The position numbers and the translations under genes are program-made. A stretch of 64,000 nt of DNA from Porphyrobacter sp. AAP60 (GTDB lineage Bacteria > Pseudomonadota > Alphaproteobacteria > Sphingomonadales > Sphingomonadaceae): assembly GCF_001296025.1 (NCBI RefSeq), contig NZ_LJHV01000008.1, forward strand, positions 496,001 to 560,000, given 5' to 3'. This document shows, piece after piece, positions 46,134 to 54,862 of this stretch (position 1 is the first letter of the stretch; every line of letters starts with the position of its first letter). A model generated the notes under the pieces. It saw only the letters and a list, made by a program, of their open reading frames with translations, searched no databases and was not told where the DNA came from.

Positions 46134-46302
46134 ATGGTGCCATGCGATGCGGTGCATCATTACGTGCGGGCGGGCGCTTAGCAAGGGGCTGGGCGCGGCG
46201 CCAGTCAATTGTTGGGGCGCGTCGCCCGGACTCGGCTGGCCGCAGCACCGGCACGGGTGGGCTTAACCAATCGGCAAGGTGCCATGCCTAGGCTCCTATC
46301 CC

Positions 46303-46689
46303 ATGGCCACGCTTCCGCCCGAAACGATTCTCTCTCCCGGTTCCGGCGAACGGCGGGGCAGCGCCGCGCGCGATCCGCTGGTGGCGGCGTGGACGGCGTT
46401 GCATGGCCAGGCGGCGCAACTGGCGCTGCTGGCCCGGATCGCTCTCGAGCCGCAGGCCGATGAAAACGCGATTGCAGCCGCGCTGGACGAAGCCAAGCCG
46501 TGGCAGCAAGCGCTTGTCGCGCAAGGGATCGATGATGTTGCCACAATGCTCGACACCGGGCTGAAAGCGCTCGGCACATTGTCGCGCCGGGGGCAGGATA
46601 CGGCTGCGCCCGCGCTGACCCTGTGGCGTGAATTCCATGCCGCGCGCACGGCCTTGCTGGGCGTGTTGGGAGCCACCGCGGCGGCTTGA
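46303..46689 (+). CDS. Hypothetical protein, soluble and helical
   Basis: 128 residues from the ATG at 46303. The sequence is rich in Ala and Leu and predicted helical throughout (AAWTALHGQAAQLALLARIA, ALDEAKPWQQALVAQGIDDV, LTLWREFHAARTALLGVLG), without Cys, signal or membrane segment. I do not recognise a family. It precedes mmcB by about 30 bases, but mmcB has its own LexA box so the genes may be independently controlled. Confidence 0.6.
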   Translation: MATLPPETILSPGSGERRGSAARDPLVAAWTALHGQAAQLALLARIALEPQADENAIAAALDEAKPWQQALVAQGIDDVATMLDTGLKALGTLSRRGQDTAAPALTLWREFHAARTALLGVLGATAAA

Positions 46690-46693
46690 CTGC

Positions 46694-46708
46694 GTTCGCA
46701 TTATGTTC
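46694..46708 (+). promoter_or_regulatory. LexA (SOS) box of mmcB
   Basis: GTTC-N7-GTTC, the alphaproteobacterial LexA recognition pattern, is present exactly (GTTC 46694-46697, seven bases, GTTC 46705-46708). It sits directly upstream of the mmcB start at 46721, where a repressor would block transcription. Confidence 0.75.
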
Positions 46709-46720
46709 CAACCGGATGCC

Positions 46721-47224
46721 ATGTCCGGTGTTGCTCCGTTACCAACTGATTCGCTTGTGCAGGCCAGCCTTTGCGCTGCCGATGTGGCGCGCGGGATCGG
46801 GCGGTTGTTTGCGCGCAACGATATCTGGTGCCTGCCCGAAGTGCCGATCCGCAATGGCCGCCGCGCCGATCTGATGGGGATCGACGCCCGCGGGCAGGTG
46901 GTGATTGTCGAAATCAAGGTCGCCCGGGCAGATCTGCTGGGCGATAGCAAGTGGCCCGATTACCTCGATTTCTGCGACCGGTTTTTCTGGGGTGTGCCGC
47001 CGGGACTGGATCGTGCTCCGCTGGAGGGCGAGGCTTACCGGCCGGAAACCTGCGGGGTGATCGTGGCGGATGGATATGATGCCGAAATCCTGCGCCCGGC
47101 CGCGCTCGCGCCGCTGGCGGCGGCGCGGCGCAAGGTGGAGGTCGAACGGCTGGCGCGCATCGCCATGCGGCGGCACACAGCGTTGATCGATCCGCTGTGC
47201 GCGGCGATCGATACGCTGGCCTGA
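46721..47224 (+). CDS. mmcB: MmcB family DNA repair protein
   Basis: 167 residues from the ATG at 46721. An ATG at 46703 is in frame, but it lies inside the LexA box and is less likely. The family core reads CLPEVPIRNGRRADLMGIDA and GQVVIVEIKVARADLLGDSKWPDY, a PD-(D/E)xK-like nuclease arrangement (Asp, then EIK), followed by YLDFCDRFFWGVP. MmcB is an SOS-induced protein that protects Caulobacter from mitomycin C damage. The exact LexA box upstream supports both the identity and regulation. Confidence 0.93.
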   Translation: MSGVAPLPTDSLVQASLCAADVARGIGRLFARNDIWCLPEVPIRNGRRADLMGIDARGQVVIVEIKVARADLLGDSKWPDYLDFCDRFFWGVPPGLDRAPLEGEAYRPETCGVIVADGYDAEILRPAALAPLAAARRKVEVERLARIAMRRHTALIDPLCAAIDTLA

Positions 47225-47296
47225 TCCCCTGGCCTGATTCGCACTTGCAGAGTTTGCGCTGTCGCCGCCCTGCGAATTGCGGCATAACCTGCGGCA

Positions 47297-48073
47297 ATGC
47301 TTCCCGCTGATACCCCAGTCCCGCTTGCGCTGCTGATCGCCAGTCTGGCCGTCACGGCAATCGTCGCATTGCGGTATCTGCTGACGAGCGGATTGTTCGC
47401 CATGATCACCGCACGCCTGCGGCCAGGCCTGTATGATGGCAAGCGTGCGCAGATCACGCGCGAGGTGCGCTGGTCGCTGCTTTCCGCTGCGATCTACGGC
47501 GTCCCTGCGGGCATCGTGCTGTGGGGCTGGCGCCATCACGGGTGGAGCCAGATCACCGCCGATTGGGCCGCGCTGCCGCTGTGGTATCACCCCCTCTCGC
47601 TGCTGATCTACCTGTTCGTGCAGGACACCTGCTTTTACTGGAGCCACCGCTGGATGCACCGGCCGCGCTGGTTCAAGCTGGCCCATGCCGTCCACCATCA
47701 GAGCCGCCCGCCCACAGCGTGGACCGCAATGAGCTTTCACCCCGTAGAGGCTGTGACCGGCGCGGTGGTGGTGCCGGTGCTGGTGTTTATGGTGCCGATC
47801 CACATCGCGACGCTGGGCATGGTGCTGACCATCGCCACGATCATGGGCGTAACCAATCACATGGGGTGGGAGATGTTTCCGCGCCGGCTTGTTCACTCCC
47901 CGTTGGGAAAGTGGCTGATAACGGCCAGCCACCACGAACGGCATCACGAGGAATATCAATGCAACTTCGGGCTGTATTTCCGCGTATGGGACAGGCTGTG
48001 CGGCACGGACAAAGGCTTCTCGCGCCGGATCGTGGCCGAGGCCGGGCACGCGCGCGAACCGGCCGCATTGTGA
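47297..48073 (+). CDS. Sterol desaturase/fatty acid hydroxylase family membrane protein
   Basis: 258 residues. The di-iron His boxes are HRWMH near residue 122, HAVHH near 134 and HHERHH near 216, plus FHPVEA and NHMGWE, which place it in the fatty acid hydroxylase superfamily. Four or more hydrophobic segments precede and separate the boxes. Members oxidise sterols, carotenoids, sphingoid bases or hopanoid-linked lipids with oxygen; the substrate is unknown here. The stop overlaps the next start (GTGA), coupling it to a secreted DUF2141 protein. Confidence 0.9.
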   Translation: MLPADTPVPLALLIASLAVTAIVALRYLLTSGLFAMITARLRPGLYDGKRAQITREVRWSLLSAAIYGVPAGIVLWGWRHHGWSQITADWAALPLWYHPLSLLIYLFVQDTCFYWSHRWMHRPRWFKLAHAVHHQSRPPTAWTAMSFHPVEAVTGAVVVPVLVFMVPIHIATLGMVLTIATIMGVTNHMGWEMFPRRLVHSPLGKWLITASHHERHHEEYQCNFGLYFRVWDRLCGTDKGFSRRIVAEAGHAREPAAL

Positions 48074-48510
48074 AACTGGCCGCGCTTGTGCTGGCTGGCA
48101 GTGCGGCGGGGCTTGCGGCTGCAGCCCCTGCCTACGCGGGCGATGTGGTGATTACCGTCAGCGATATCCGGTCATCCAAAGGCGTGGTGCGCGCCTGCAT
48201 GACGATGCGCGAGGACATTTTTCCCAAATGCATCAAGGATGCCACCGCGCATCGCACCGTCGTGCCGGCCAGCGGCACTGTCGAAATCCGCTTCACCGGG
48301 GTGAAGCCGGGCGAATATGCGATCGCGCTGCTGCATGACGAGAACAACAACGGCAAGGCCGACCGGGCGATGGGAATGATGCCCAAGGAAGGTTACGGCT
48401 TTTCGCGCGATGCCCCCGTCAAGATGGCCCCGCCCAAGTTCAAGGACGCGGTGATGAAGGTGGGCGAAGGCAGCAACCGCGTGTCGATCAAGATGCGGTA
48501 TTTCCTCTAG
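48070..48510 (+). CDS. DUF2141 secreted protein, coupled to the sterol desaturase-like gene
   Basis: 146 residues from a GTG at 48070 within the GTGA overlap. Signal peptide cleavage is likely after AAPAYAG near residue 23. DUF2141 core: DVVITVSDIRSSKGVVRACM, TVEIRFTGVKPGEYAIALLH and DENNNGKADRAMGMMPKEGY, with the acidic Asn-rich loop. It is a paralogue of the protein encoded at 43364. Function is unknown; genetic coupling to a lipid or carotenoid oxidase hints at a lipid-related envelope role. Confidence 0.88.
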   Translation: MKLAALVLAGSAAGLAAAAPAYAGDVVITVSDIRSSKGVVRACMTMREDIFPKCIKDATAHRTVVPASGTVEIRFTGVKPGEYAIALLHDENNNGKADRAMGMMPKEGYGFSRDAPVKMAPPKFKDAVMKVGEGSNRVSIKMRYFL

Positions 48511-48605
48511 AGCGTCCCCCGCAAATCCGCCTCGCGTTTAACGTGATGTTTACCACGCCGCGCCACAAAGGCGGTGTAACGGTCAAACAGGGGCGGATAA
48601 AAGCC

Positions 48606-50342
48606 ATGGACACTCTGCGCGGCAACTTCGATCCCGATGATATTGCGGATCGGAGCTGGGACGCATCCGAAGAGGAAAGTGCCGAGCCGGCAAGCCGCCG
48701 CGATCTCCCGCCCGAATCGATCGGACAGGACGAACGCCGGATGCAGGTGCGCGCCTATAATCATTGGGCCGGACAGCTGGGCGAACGCATGTTCCCCAAC
48801 ATCGAAGACCTCGACCCTGTTCAGCTGCCCGATTTCGGCCCGCATTCGGTGCTGCTCGATTTCTCGTACGGGATCGATGATCCGGTGGTGCGCTTCCTCG
48901 GCGACAAGCTGGCGGACGAATGCAGCGAAAACACCAGCATCACGCGCCTTTCGGATGTGCCGCCGCGCTCGTTGCTGAGCCGCATAACCGATCATTACAT
49001 GCAGATTCTCGCCAATCAGGCCCCGATCGGGTTCGAGGCCGAATTCGTCAACCATCGCGGCCAGGCGATCCTCTATCGCGGCATCCTGCTGCCCTATTCC
49101 AGCGACGACGAGACCATCGATTTCATCTATGGCGTGATCAACTGGAAAGAAATGGCCGACCAGCTGACGGCGGACGAATTGCTGCTCGAAATCGATCAGG
49201 CGCTCGATCTGGGTGCCGATGCCGAAGCCTCCGAAGAGCCGCGGTTGCGCGCTGCCGATCCGGTCACTGACTGGGCGGATTCGCCGGCGCACGAGGCTGA
49301 CGCCGATCCAGCGCTGCCCGCAGATGATGATGCCGGTGATTTCGGCCCCGATGACTTCGGCAATGTTGCCCCGTTTGACGCAGCCGCCCCGGACCATGCC
49401 GGCAATAACGATCTGCCGCTGCCCGATTTCGGCCAATACAGCCTCGACGATGACGACGAGGAGTATGACGAGGACGAGGGCGAAGGCGAGAGCGCCGGAT
49501 ACAGCTTTGCCTCGCTGGCCGATTATATCGAAGCGCCTGTGAAGAAGGCGATCGACCCGGCGGCATTCACGCTCATGCCCGAGACCGAAGAAGCGAGCTT
49601 CGATCACGAAGACGCCGCAGCGGTTTTTGCGCCCGAGGCCGATACCCCGGAGGCCTATGTCCCCGCAGCCCCCGAAATCCGCCAGGCCCCCGTCGATGAC
49701 GTGGTCGAAGACTTCGTGGCTGACGAACTGCCTGAAGATGCAGGGCTTTACGATTGCCTTGCTTCGGCGCGGGAATTGGCGCGCAACGCCGATAACACCG
49801 AAGATCGCAGCCGCAATGCGCTGTATGCTGCGGTCAGCCGCGCCTATGATTTCTCGCTCGCGGCGAAGGCCTCGCCCGAGGATTACGCCGAACTGATCGC
49901 GGAAAGCGGCCTGACAGTGCAGGAACGCGCACCGATGACCCCGGTGGTCAAGCTGGTGTTCGGGCATGATTACGACAAGACGCGCCTGACCGAATATGCC
50001 GCTGTGCTGACCCACGCCCACCGTCTGCGGCTGGAACGCGGGAGCCTGTCGGATTACCTCGCCGCGACCGAGGGCGGGGTGAAGGCCGTGGTCAAAGCCG
50101 AACGCAGCCTGCGCCGCGAGGAGCAGGGCAAGCCTGCCGTCGATGCCGCCGCCGTGCGCGAGGCGCTGGCCGAGCAACTGCGCGCGCTCGAAGCCATCAC
50201 CCTTGAGGAACTGGACGGGGCCGGCCCGGAATTCGCGCTGGCGTTGATCCGCCGGGACGAGATCGGCTGTGCGGAAATCATCGCCGAACTGCCCGAGGAT
50301 ATCGCCCTGATCGAACGCGCGGCCCGCAAGCTGTTCGGGTAA
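48606..50342 (+). CDS. PAS-like domain protein with long acidic linker
   Basis: 578 residues from the ATG at 48606. Residues about 45-185 resemble a PAS_5-type sensor domain (AYNHWAGQLGERMFPNIEDL, HSVLLDFSYGIDDPVVRFLG, EFVNHRGQAILYRGILLPYS). Residues 200-400 are acidic and low in complexity (for example DDDDEEYDEDEGEGES), probably disordered. A helical C-terminal region of about 180 residues follows (SRNALYAAVSRAYDFSLAAK, LTEYAAVLTHAHRLRLERG). No enzymatic domain is recognised, so it may be a signalling or scaffolding protein. It stands alone before the M48 gene. Confidence 0.72.
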   Translation: MDTLRGNFDPDDIADRSWDASEEESAEPASRRDLPPESIGQDERRMQVRAYNHWAGQLGERMFPNIEDLDPVQLPDFGPHSVLLDFSYGIDDPVVRFLGDKLADECSENTSITRLSDVPPRSLLSRITDHYMQILANQAPIGFEAEFVNHRGQAILYRGILLPYSSDDETIDFIYGVINWKEMADQLTADELLLEIDQALDLGADAEASEEPRLRAADPVTDWADSPAHEADADPALPADDDAGDFGPDDFGNVAPFDAAAPDHAGNNDLPLPDFGQYSLDDDDEEYDEDEGEGESAGYSFASLADYIEAPVKKAIDPAAFTLMPETEEASFDHEDAAAVFAPEADTPEAYVPAAPEIRQAPVDDVVEDFVADELPEDAGLYDCLASARELARNADNTEDRSRNALYAAVSRAYDFSLAAKASPEDYAELIAESGLTVQERAPMTPVVKLVFGHDYDKTRLTEYAAVLTHAHRLRLERGSLSDYLAATEGGVKAVVKAERSLRREEQGKPAVDAAAVREALAEQLRALEAITLEELDGAGPEFALALIRRDEIGCAEIIAELPEDIALIERAARKLFG

Positions 50343-50405
50343 GTCGCCCGGGCAGCCTGCCCGCTTCACTTTGCGTTCAGGCGCAAGTCCGGTAGGGTCG
50401 ACGCG

Positions 50406-51773
50406 ATGCGTGGCCGCCCTTCCCCCTTTGCCTATGTCCTCGCTTTGCTGGCAAGCGCGCTGGTCGCGCTGCAACCGGTTGCAGCGCAATCGATCCTGCG
50501 CGATGCCGAGACCGAAGAACTGCTCAAGGACATGGTCGCCCCGCTGGTCGAGGCAAGCGAGCTTGAAGCGGGCAATGTCGAACTGGTGTTGATCAATGAC
50601 GGCTCGATCAACGCTTTCGTTGCGGGCGGTCAGGTAATCTACGTCCATACCGGCCTGATCAACGAGGCCGAAACCGCCAATGAAGTGCAAGGCGTGCTGG
50701 CCCACGAGCTGGGCCACATTACCGCGGGGCACGTGACCCGCTTTGCCGAACGCACCAAGGCGGCGACCGGGATCACCATCCTGTCGTTGCTGTTGGGCGT
50801 GGGTGCGGCGCTGGCCGGAGCGGGCGAGGCGGGAATGGGCGCGATCATGGCCGGGCAGCAAGCCGCGCTTGGCAGCTTCCTGTCGTTCAACCGCGATCAG
50901 GAAGCCTCCACCGATCTGGCAGGGGCCCGCTATCTTGCGGGCGCGGGGATCAGCGGCAAGGGCATGATCAAGTTCTTCGAACGCCTGCGCGGCAACGAAA
51001 TCCGGCGCGGATACAGTCAGGCCGCCGAAGCTGCCTATGGCCGCACACACCCGCTATCGGGCGACCGTATCCAGACCTTGCGCGGGTTGCTGGATCAGGA
51101 TCCGGCATGGGATGTCGAACCCGATCCGGCCTTGCAGGAACGTTTCGTGCGTGCCCGCGCCAAACTGTACGGCTATCTCGCCGAACCACGCCGCACGCTG
51201 ACCTATTTCCCGCCGAGCAATACCAGCGTCCCGGCTCGCTATGCCCGCGCCTATGCCTATCACAAGGATGCCCAGGTGGAGAAATCATTGGCCGAGGCCG
51301 ATGCGCTGCTGGCGGCAGAGCCGGACAACCCGTGGTTTCTGGAGCTCAAGGGGCAGGTGCTGCTTGAATCCGGACGTCCGCTGGAGGCGCTCGTCCCGCT
51401 GCGCCGCGCGACCGAGCTCACTCGCTCACATTCGCTGATCGCGGGAATGCTGGGGCACGCACTGATTGCGACCGAAGATGAGCGCTATTTCGCCGAAGCT
51501 GAAACCGTGCTGCGCGCCGCGGTTCAGCGCGATCGCTACAATCCCTTCGCGTGGTATCAGCTGGGCGTGGTCTATGCCGCGCGCGGCGATATCCCCCGCG
51601 CGCGGTTGGCCAGCGCCGAACAGCAGGTGATGAACAGGCTCTATCCGCAGGCACTCGCCAATGCGCAGGCTGCCGAGGCGAGCCTGCCTTACGGTTCGCC
51701 CGACTGGATTCGCGCACAGGATGTTGCGCTGGAAGCGCGCAGCGAACTGGAACGCCTGCGCGACAAGCGCTAG
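50406..51773 (+). CDS. M48 family metalloprotease, BepA-like, with TPR C-terminus
   Basis: 455 residues. A signal peptide ends near PVAAQS (residue 26). The zinc peptidase site reads GVLAHELGHITAGHVTRF (HExxH), with the third ligand region in FLSFNRDQEASTDLAG. After about residue 250 come TPR-like helices (ARAYAYHKDAQVEKSLAEAD, WFLELKGQVLLESGRPLEAL). This is the domain order of BepA, a periplasmic protease-chaperone that promotes assembly or degradation of outer-membrane proteins such as LptD. A DsbA-like gene follows after 37 bases; LptD maturation needs disulfides, which makes the pairing meaningful. Confidence 0.92.
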   Translation: MRGRPSPFAYVLALLASALVALQPVAAQSILRDAETEELLKDMVAPLVEASELEAGNVELVLINDGSINAFVAGGQVIYVHTGLINEAETANEVQGVLAHELGHITAGHVTRFAERTKAATGITILSLLLGVGAALAGAGEAGMGAIMAGQQAALGSFLSFNRDQEASTDLAGARYLAGAGISGKGMIKFFERLRGNEIRRGYSQAAEAAYGRTHPLSGDRIQTLRGLLDQDPAWDVEPDPALQERFVRARAKLYGYLAEPRRTLTYFPPSNTSVPARYARAYAYHKDAQVEKSLAEADALLAAEPDNPWFLELKGQVLLESGRPLEALVPLRRATELTRSHSLIAGMLGHALIATEDERYFAEAETVLRAAVQRDRYNPFAWYQLGVVYAARGDIPRARLASAEQQVMNRLYPQALANAQAAEASLPYGSPDWIRAQDVALEARSELERLRDKR

Positions 51774-51810
51774 GCTTTGCAGCGTCCCACCTGTTGCCGA
51801 CGGAAACTCC

Positions 51811-52524
51811 ATGCCCGAAGAACCGATCCAAGACGCGCCCTCGACCTTGCGCCACACCCTGCTGACCGCGCTGCTGGCGCTGGTGTTCGGCTTTCTGGGC
51901 GCAGCGACATGGTCTTACTCCGGCCTTGCCGACAACCGCACCCGCGCCTTCCTGCTCGGCAATCCCGAAATGCTGCCGCAGATGGTGGCCGCCTACGAAG
52001 AACAGGAAGCGGCCGGCCGGCTGGCGGCGATGGGCGATGATGTGTTCACCGCTTTTCCCGGCGTGGTGCTCGGCAATCCTGCAGGCAACCGGGTGCTGGT
52101 CGAGTTCACCGATTATAACTGCCCCTATTGCGAGGCGAGCCTGAAGGATGTGAAGCGGCTGGTGGCCGAAGACCCCGATCTGAAGGTCGTGATCCGCGAG
52201 TGGCCGATCTTCGAAGGCAGCGACGTGGCCTCGCGCATGGCGCTGGCCGCCGGATTGCAGGGCAAATATGCAGCCTTCCACGAAGCGATGTTCGCTTCCG
52301 GTGATGCCGCAGCGGCGGCCAGGGCGGCGGGGCTGGACATGGCGCGGGCAGAGGCTGACGCGGCCTCGGATGCTGTCTCCGCAGAAATCGCCCGCAATCT
52401 CGAACTGGCGCGCTCGCTCGGCTTCACCGGCACGCCTGCGTGGATCGCCGGGCGCAAACCGTTGGGCGGTGCGGTGGGCTATGACAGGCTCAAGGCCGCG
52501 CTCGCCAGCGACGAGGCCGGATGA
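51811..52524 (+). CDS. DsbA family thiol oxidoreductase, membrane-anchored
   Basis: 237 residues. A single N-terminal segment LLTALLALVFGFLGAATWSY anchors it to the inner membrane. A helical linker (LLGNPEMLPQMVAAYEEQ) precedes the thioredoxin fold with the active site FTDYNCPYCEASLKDVKRL, and the cis-Pro loop GFTGTPAWIAG. CPYC is typical of this BdbD/DsbA-like subgroup. It likely introduces or reshuffles disulfides in periplasmic proteins. It overlaps the next gene by ATGA, and lies just behind a BepA-like protease. Confidence 0.92.
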   Translation: MPEEPIQDAPSTLRHTLLTALLALVFGFLGAATWSYSGLADNRTRAFLLGNPEMLPQMVAAYEEQEAAGRLAAMGDDVFTAFPGVVLGNPAGNRVLVEFTDYNCPYCEASLKDVKRLVAEDPDLKVVIREWPIFEGSDVASRMALAAGLQGKYAAFHEAMFASGDAAAAARAAGLDMARAEADAASDAVSAEIARNLELARSLGFTGTPAWIAGRKPLGGAVGYDRLKAALASDEAG

Positions 52525-53567
52525 TGCAGGCCCTGCGCTGGCGAGTTGGTGCCGCGCTGTGGCTTGCGCTGTTGTGCCCGCCGCTGTTGTGCCCGCCGCT
52601 GCTGGCGCAAAAAGGGCCTGTGGCCATCGATCCTGTCGCGATCGATTATGCCGCCGAACGCGCTGCCATTGGCCGGTTTCAGGATGCCGACCAGCGGTTG
52701 CAGGATGTGGGCTGGCAGTTGGCGCGCGGCAATGTCGGCTACTGCTCTAGGGTGGTGCCTTCGATCGGGCTGCAATTGCAGGACATGGCCAGCTACGGCG
52801 CGCCCGCGATTGCGCGCCGGGCGCTTGGCCTCAAGCGCGATTTCGCGGTGCAGACCGCTGCGCGCGGATCGCCTGCTGCACAATCGGGCGCCTTCACCCG
52901 CAACCGCGAAATTACCGCGCTGGAACGGTTCGATCCCAATGGCTGGTACGCTGGCCCGGCAATGGAATGGCAGCGGTTGGTGACCGCGCATGATCACATC
53001 GAGGCGATGCTGACCGAGCATGGCGGCATCGCGATCGGCTTTGCCGATGGCAGCGAAGCGCGCCTGCAACCGGTGGAAGTCTGCGCCACCCGGTTCGAAC
53101 TGATGGGCGCAGGCGACAAGGCCGTGGCCGATGGCAACCGCGTGGTGATCGGGATCGAGTTTCCCGCCTTCGCCTATGACGAGCCGGTGTTTGCAGGGGT
53201 CGTCGCGCATGAACTGGCGCACAACGTGCTGGGGCATAGTGGCTGGCTCGATCGAAACGGGCGCAGCCGCAAGCACGTGCGCCGGACCGAGCGCGAGGCC
53301 GACCGGCTGATGCCGTGGCTGCTGGCCAATGCGGGCTATGATCCGGCGGCGGCCGCGCGGTTCATGGAGCAATGGGGATCGAAGCATGATGCCGGGCTGC
53401 TGATGCTGCGCAAGCATGATGGCTGGGACGAACGCGCCGAATTCATCACGGCCGAACTGCCCCTGATCGCCGATCTGATGGCACGCGAAGGCAGGGCCGA
53501 CTGGACGCAGCAGTTCCGCCGCGAGATTGACCCTGATGGCGGCCTTCTGCCGGTGCGCAAGCGATGA
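52521..53567 (+). CDS. Secreted M48-like metallopeptidase
   Basis: 348 residues starting in an ATGA overlap with the DsbA-like gene. The signal peptide contains a tandem repeat LLCPPLLCPPLL and ends near LLAQK (residue 31). The zinc site is VVAHELAHNVLGHSGW (HExxH), and a downstream READRLMPWLLANAGYDP supplies the third ligand. This resembles a single-domain M48 peptidase. With the BepA-like and DsbA-like genes it forms a periplasmic protein quality-control cluster. Substrate unknown. Confidence 0.85.
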   Translation: MMQALRWRVGAALWLALLCPPLLCPPLLAQKGPVAIDPVAIDYAAERAAIGRFQDADQRLQDVGWQLARGNVGYCSRVVPSIGLQLQDMASYGAPAIARRALGLKRDFAVQTAARGSPAAQSGAFTRNREITALERFDPNGWYAGPAMEWQRLVTAHDHIEAMLTEHGGIAIGFADGSEARLQPVEVCATRFELMGAGDKAVADGNRVVIGIEFPAFAYDEPVFAGVVAHELAHNVLGHSGWLDRNGRSRKHVRRTEREADRLMPWLLANAGYDPAAAARFMEQWGSKHDAGLLMLRKHDGWDERAEFITAELPLIADLMAREGRADWTQQFRREIDPDGGLLPVRKR

Positions 53568-53641
53568 TCCGTGTTCCGCCAGCGGCGGCGGCTGCAAATT
53601 GCAGTGCCGTTTGCGACGAAATGCGTTAGACCTTCGGGCCT

Positions 53642-54862
53642 ATGGCAGTGCTCCAGATCCAGGCGGCGCCGTTCTTTGCGAGCAAGAACCGGGCGTTCTG
53701 GAACCTCCAGCTGGCGGGCTGGGGTGCGGCTTTCCTGTTGCGCGCGGTCTCTGCGCTGGCGAACAAGCAGGACCTCGATGTGCTGGCGCTGATCCTCGTC
53801 ACGACCATCACCGGCTTTTCGATCAGCCTGATCCTCTCGGTCATCTACCGCCAACTGATCCGCCAGCAACCGCTTGTGACATGGGGGCTGACCGCGTTTG
53901 TGCTGATCGTCGCCGTCGTTCTGCACGCTTCGATCGACGCCTGGGTGCAGGGGGTATACACCGGGGGAGGCCGCGATACCTTCGTGCAGCGCCTGATCGG
54001 TCTGCTCTATTTGCCCATGACCCTGCTGGGCGGGTGGAGCGCGCTGTATTACGCGATCAATTTCTTCCTCACGGTGGAACAGCAGGCAGACCGGCTGGAA
54101 CGGCTGGAAGCGCAGGCCACCGCCGCGCAGCTGGCGATGCTGCGCTATCAGCTCAACCCGCATTTCCTGTTCAACACATTGAATTCGATCAGCACGCTGG
54201 TGCTGCTGAAACAGACCGAACCGGCCAATGCGATGCTCACCCGCCTGTCAGGCTTCTTGAGGCACACGCTGATTGCCGAACCGGGCAGCCAGGTGACGCT
54301 GGCGCAGGAGATCGAGACGCTGCAGCTTTACCTCGATATCGAACGGATGCGGTTTGAAGAGCGGCTGCGCACCCATTTCGAGATCGATGACGCCGCGATG
54401 GATGCGCAGCTGCCATCGATGCTGCTGCAACCGCTGGTCGAAAACGCGATCAAATATGCTGTCAGCCCGCAGGAGGAAGGCGCGCGGATTTCACTTACAG
54501 CGCGGGTGATCGGGGATCGCCTGCGGCTGACGATCGAGGATACCGGGCCGGGGGTGGATGAACCTTTGCGGTTCGAAGCGCGCGACCCTTCGGAATTGCG
54601 CGCGCCGCCGGTGCCGGGCCGACCCGTTTCGACCGGCGTCGGTCTTGCCAATATCCGCAACCGCCTGGCGCAAGCCTACGGCGACAAACATCTGTTCGAA
54701 ACACGATCGGAAGCCGGGGGCGGCTTTGTGGTGCTGATCGAAATACCCTTCACCCGCGCCGATACCGTCGAAACCGTGCCTGCAACATTTGCTGCTGCTG
54801 GAACAATCGACGGCATTCTCGGCTTGAACCCCCCGCAAAGAAGTATCGGAACCCCCGCATGA
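53642..54862 (+). CDS. LytS/YehU-type sensor histidine kinase
   Basis: 406 residues. Four hydrophobic segments in the first 150 residues form a short membrane sensor. The His_kinase domain has the phosphorylation motif QLNPHFLFNTLNSISTLV near residue 175, and the ATPase domain includes PSMLLQPLVENAIKYAV (N-box), IEDTGPGVDE (G1) and GVGLANIRNRL (G2). It overlaps the LytTR response regulator by ATGA. Signal unknown; members usually respond to the envelope, nutrients or peptides. Confidence 0.94.
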   Translation: MAVLQIQAAPFFASKNRAFWNLQLAGWGAAFLLRAVSALANKQDLDVLALILVTTITGFSISLILSVIYRQLIRQQPLVTWGLTAFVLIVAVVLHASIDAWVQGVYTGGGRDTFVQRLIGLLYLPMTLLGGWSALYYAINFFLTVEQQADRLERLEAQATAAQLAMLRYQLNPHFLFNTLNSISTLVLLKQTEPANAMLTRLSGFLRHTLIAEPGSQVTLAQEIETLQLYLDIERMRFEERLRTHFEIDDAAMDAQLPSMLLQPLVENAIKYAVSPQEEGARISLTARVIGDRLRLTIEDTGPGVDEPLRFEARDPSELRAPPVPGRPVSTGVGLANIRNRLAQAYGDKHLFETRSEAGGGFVVLIEIPFTRADTVETVPATFAAAGTIDGILGLNPPQRSIGTPA

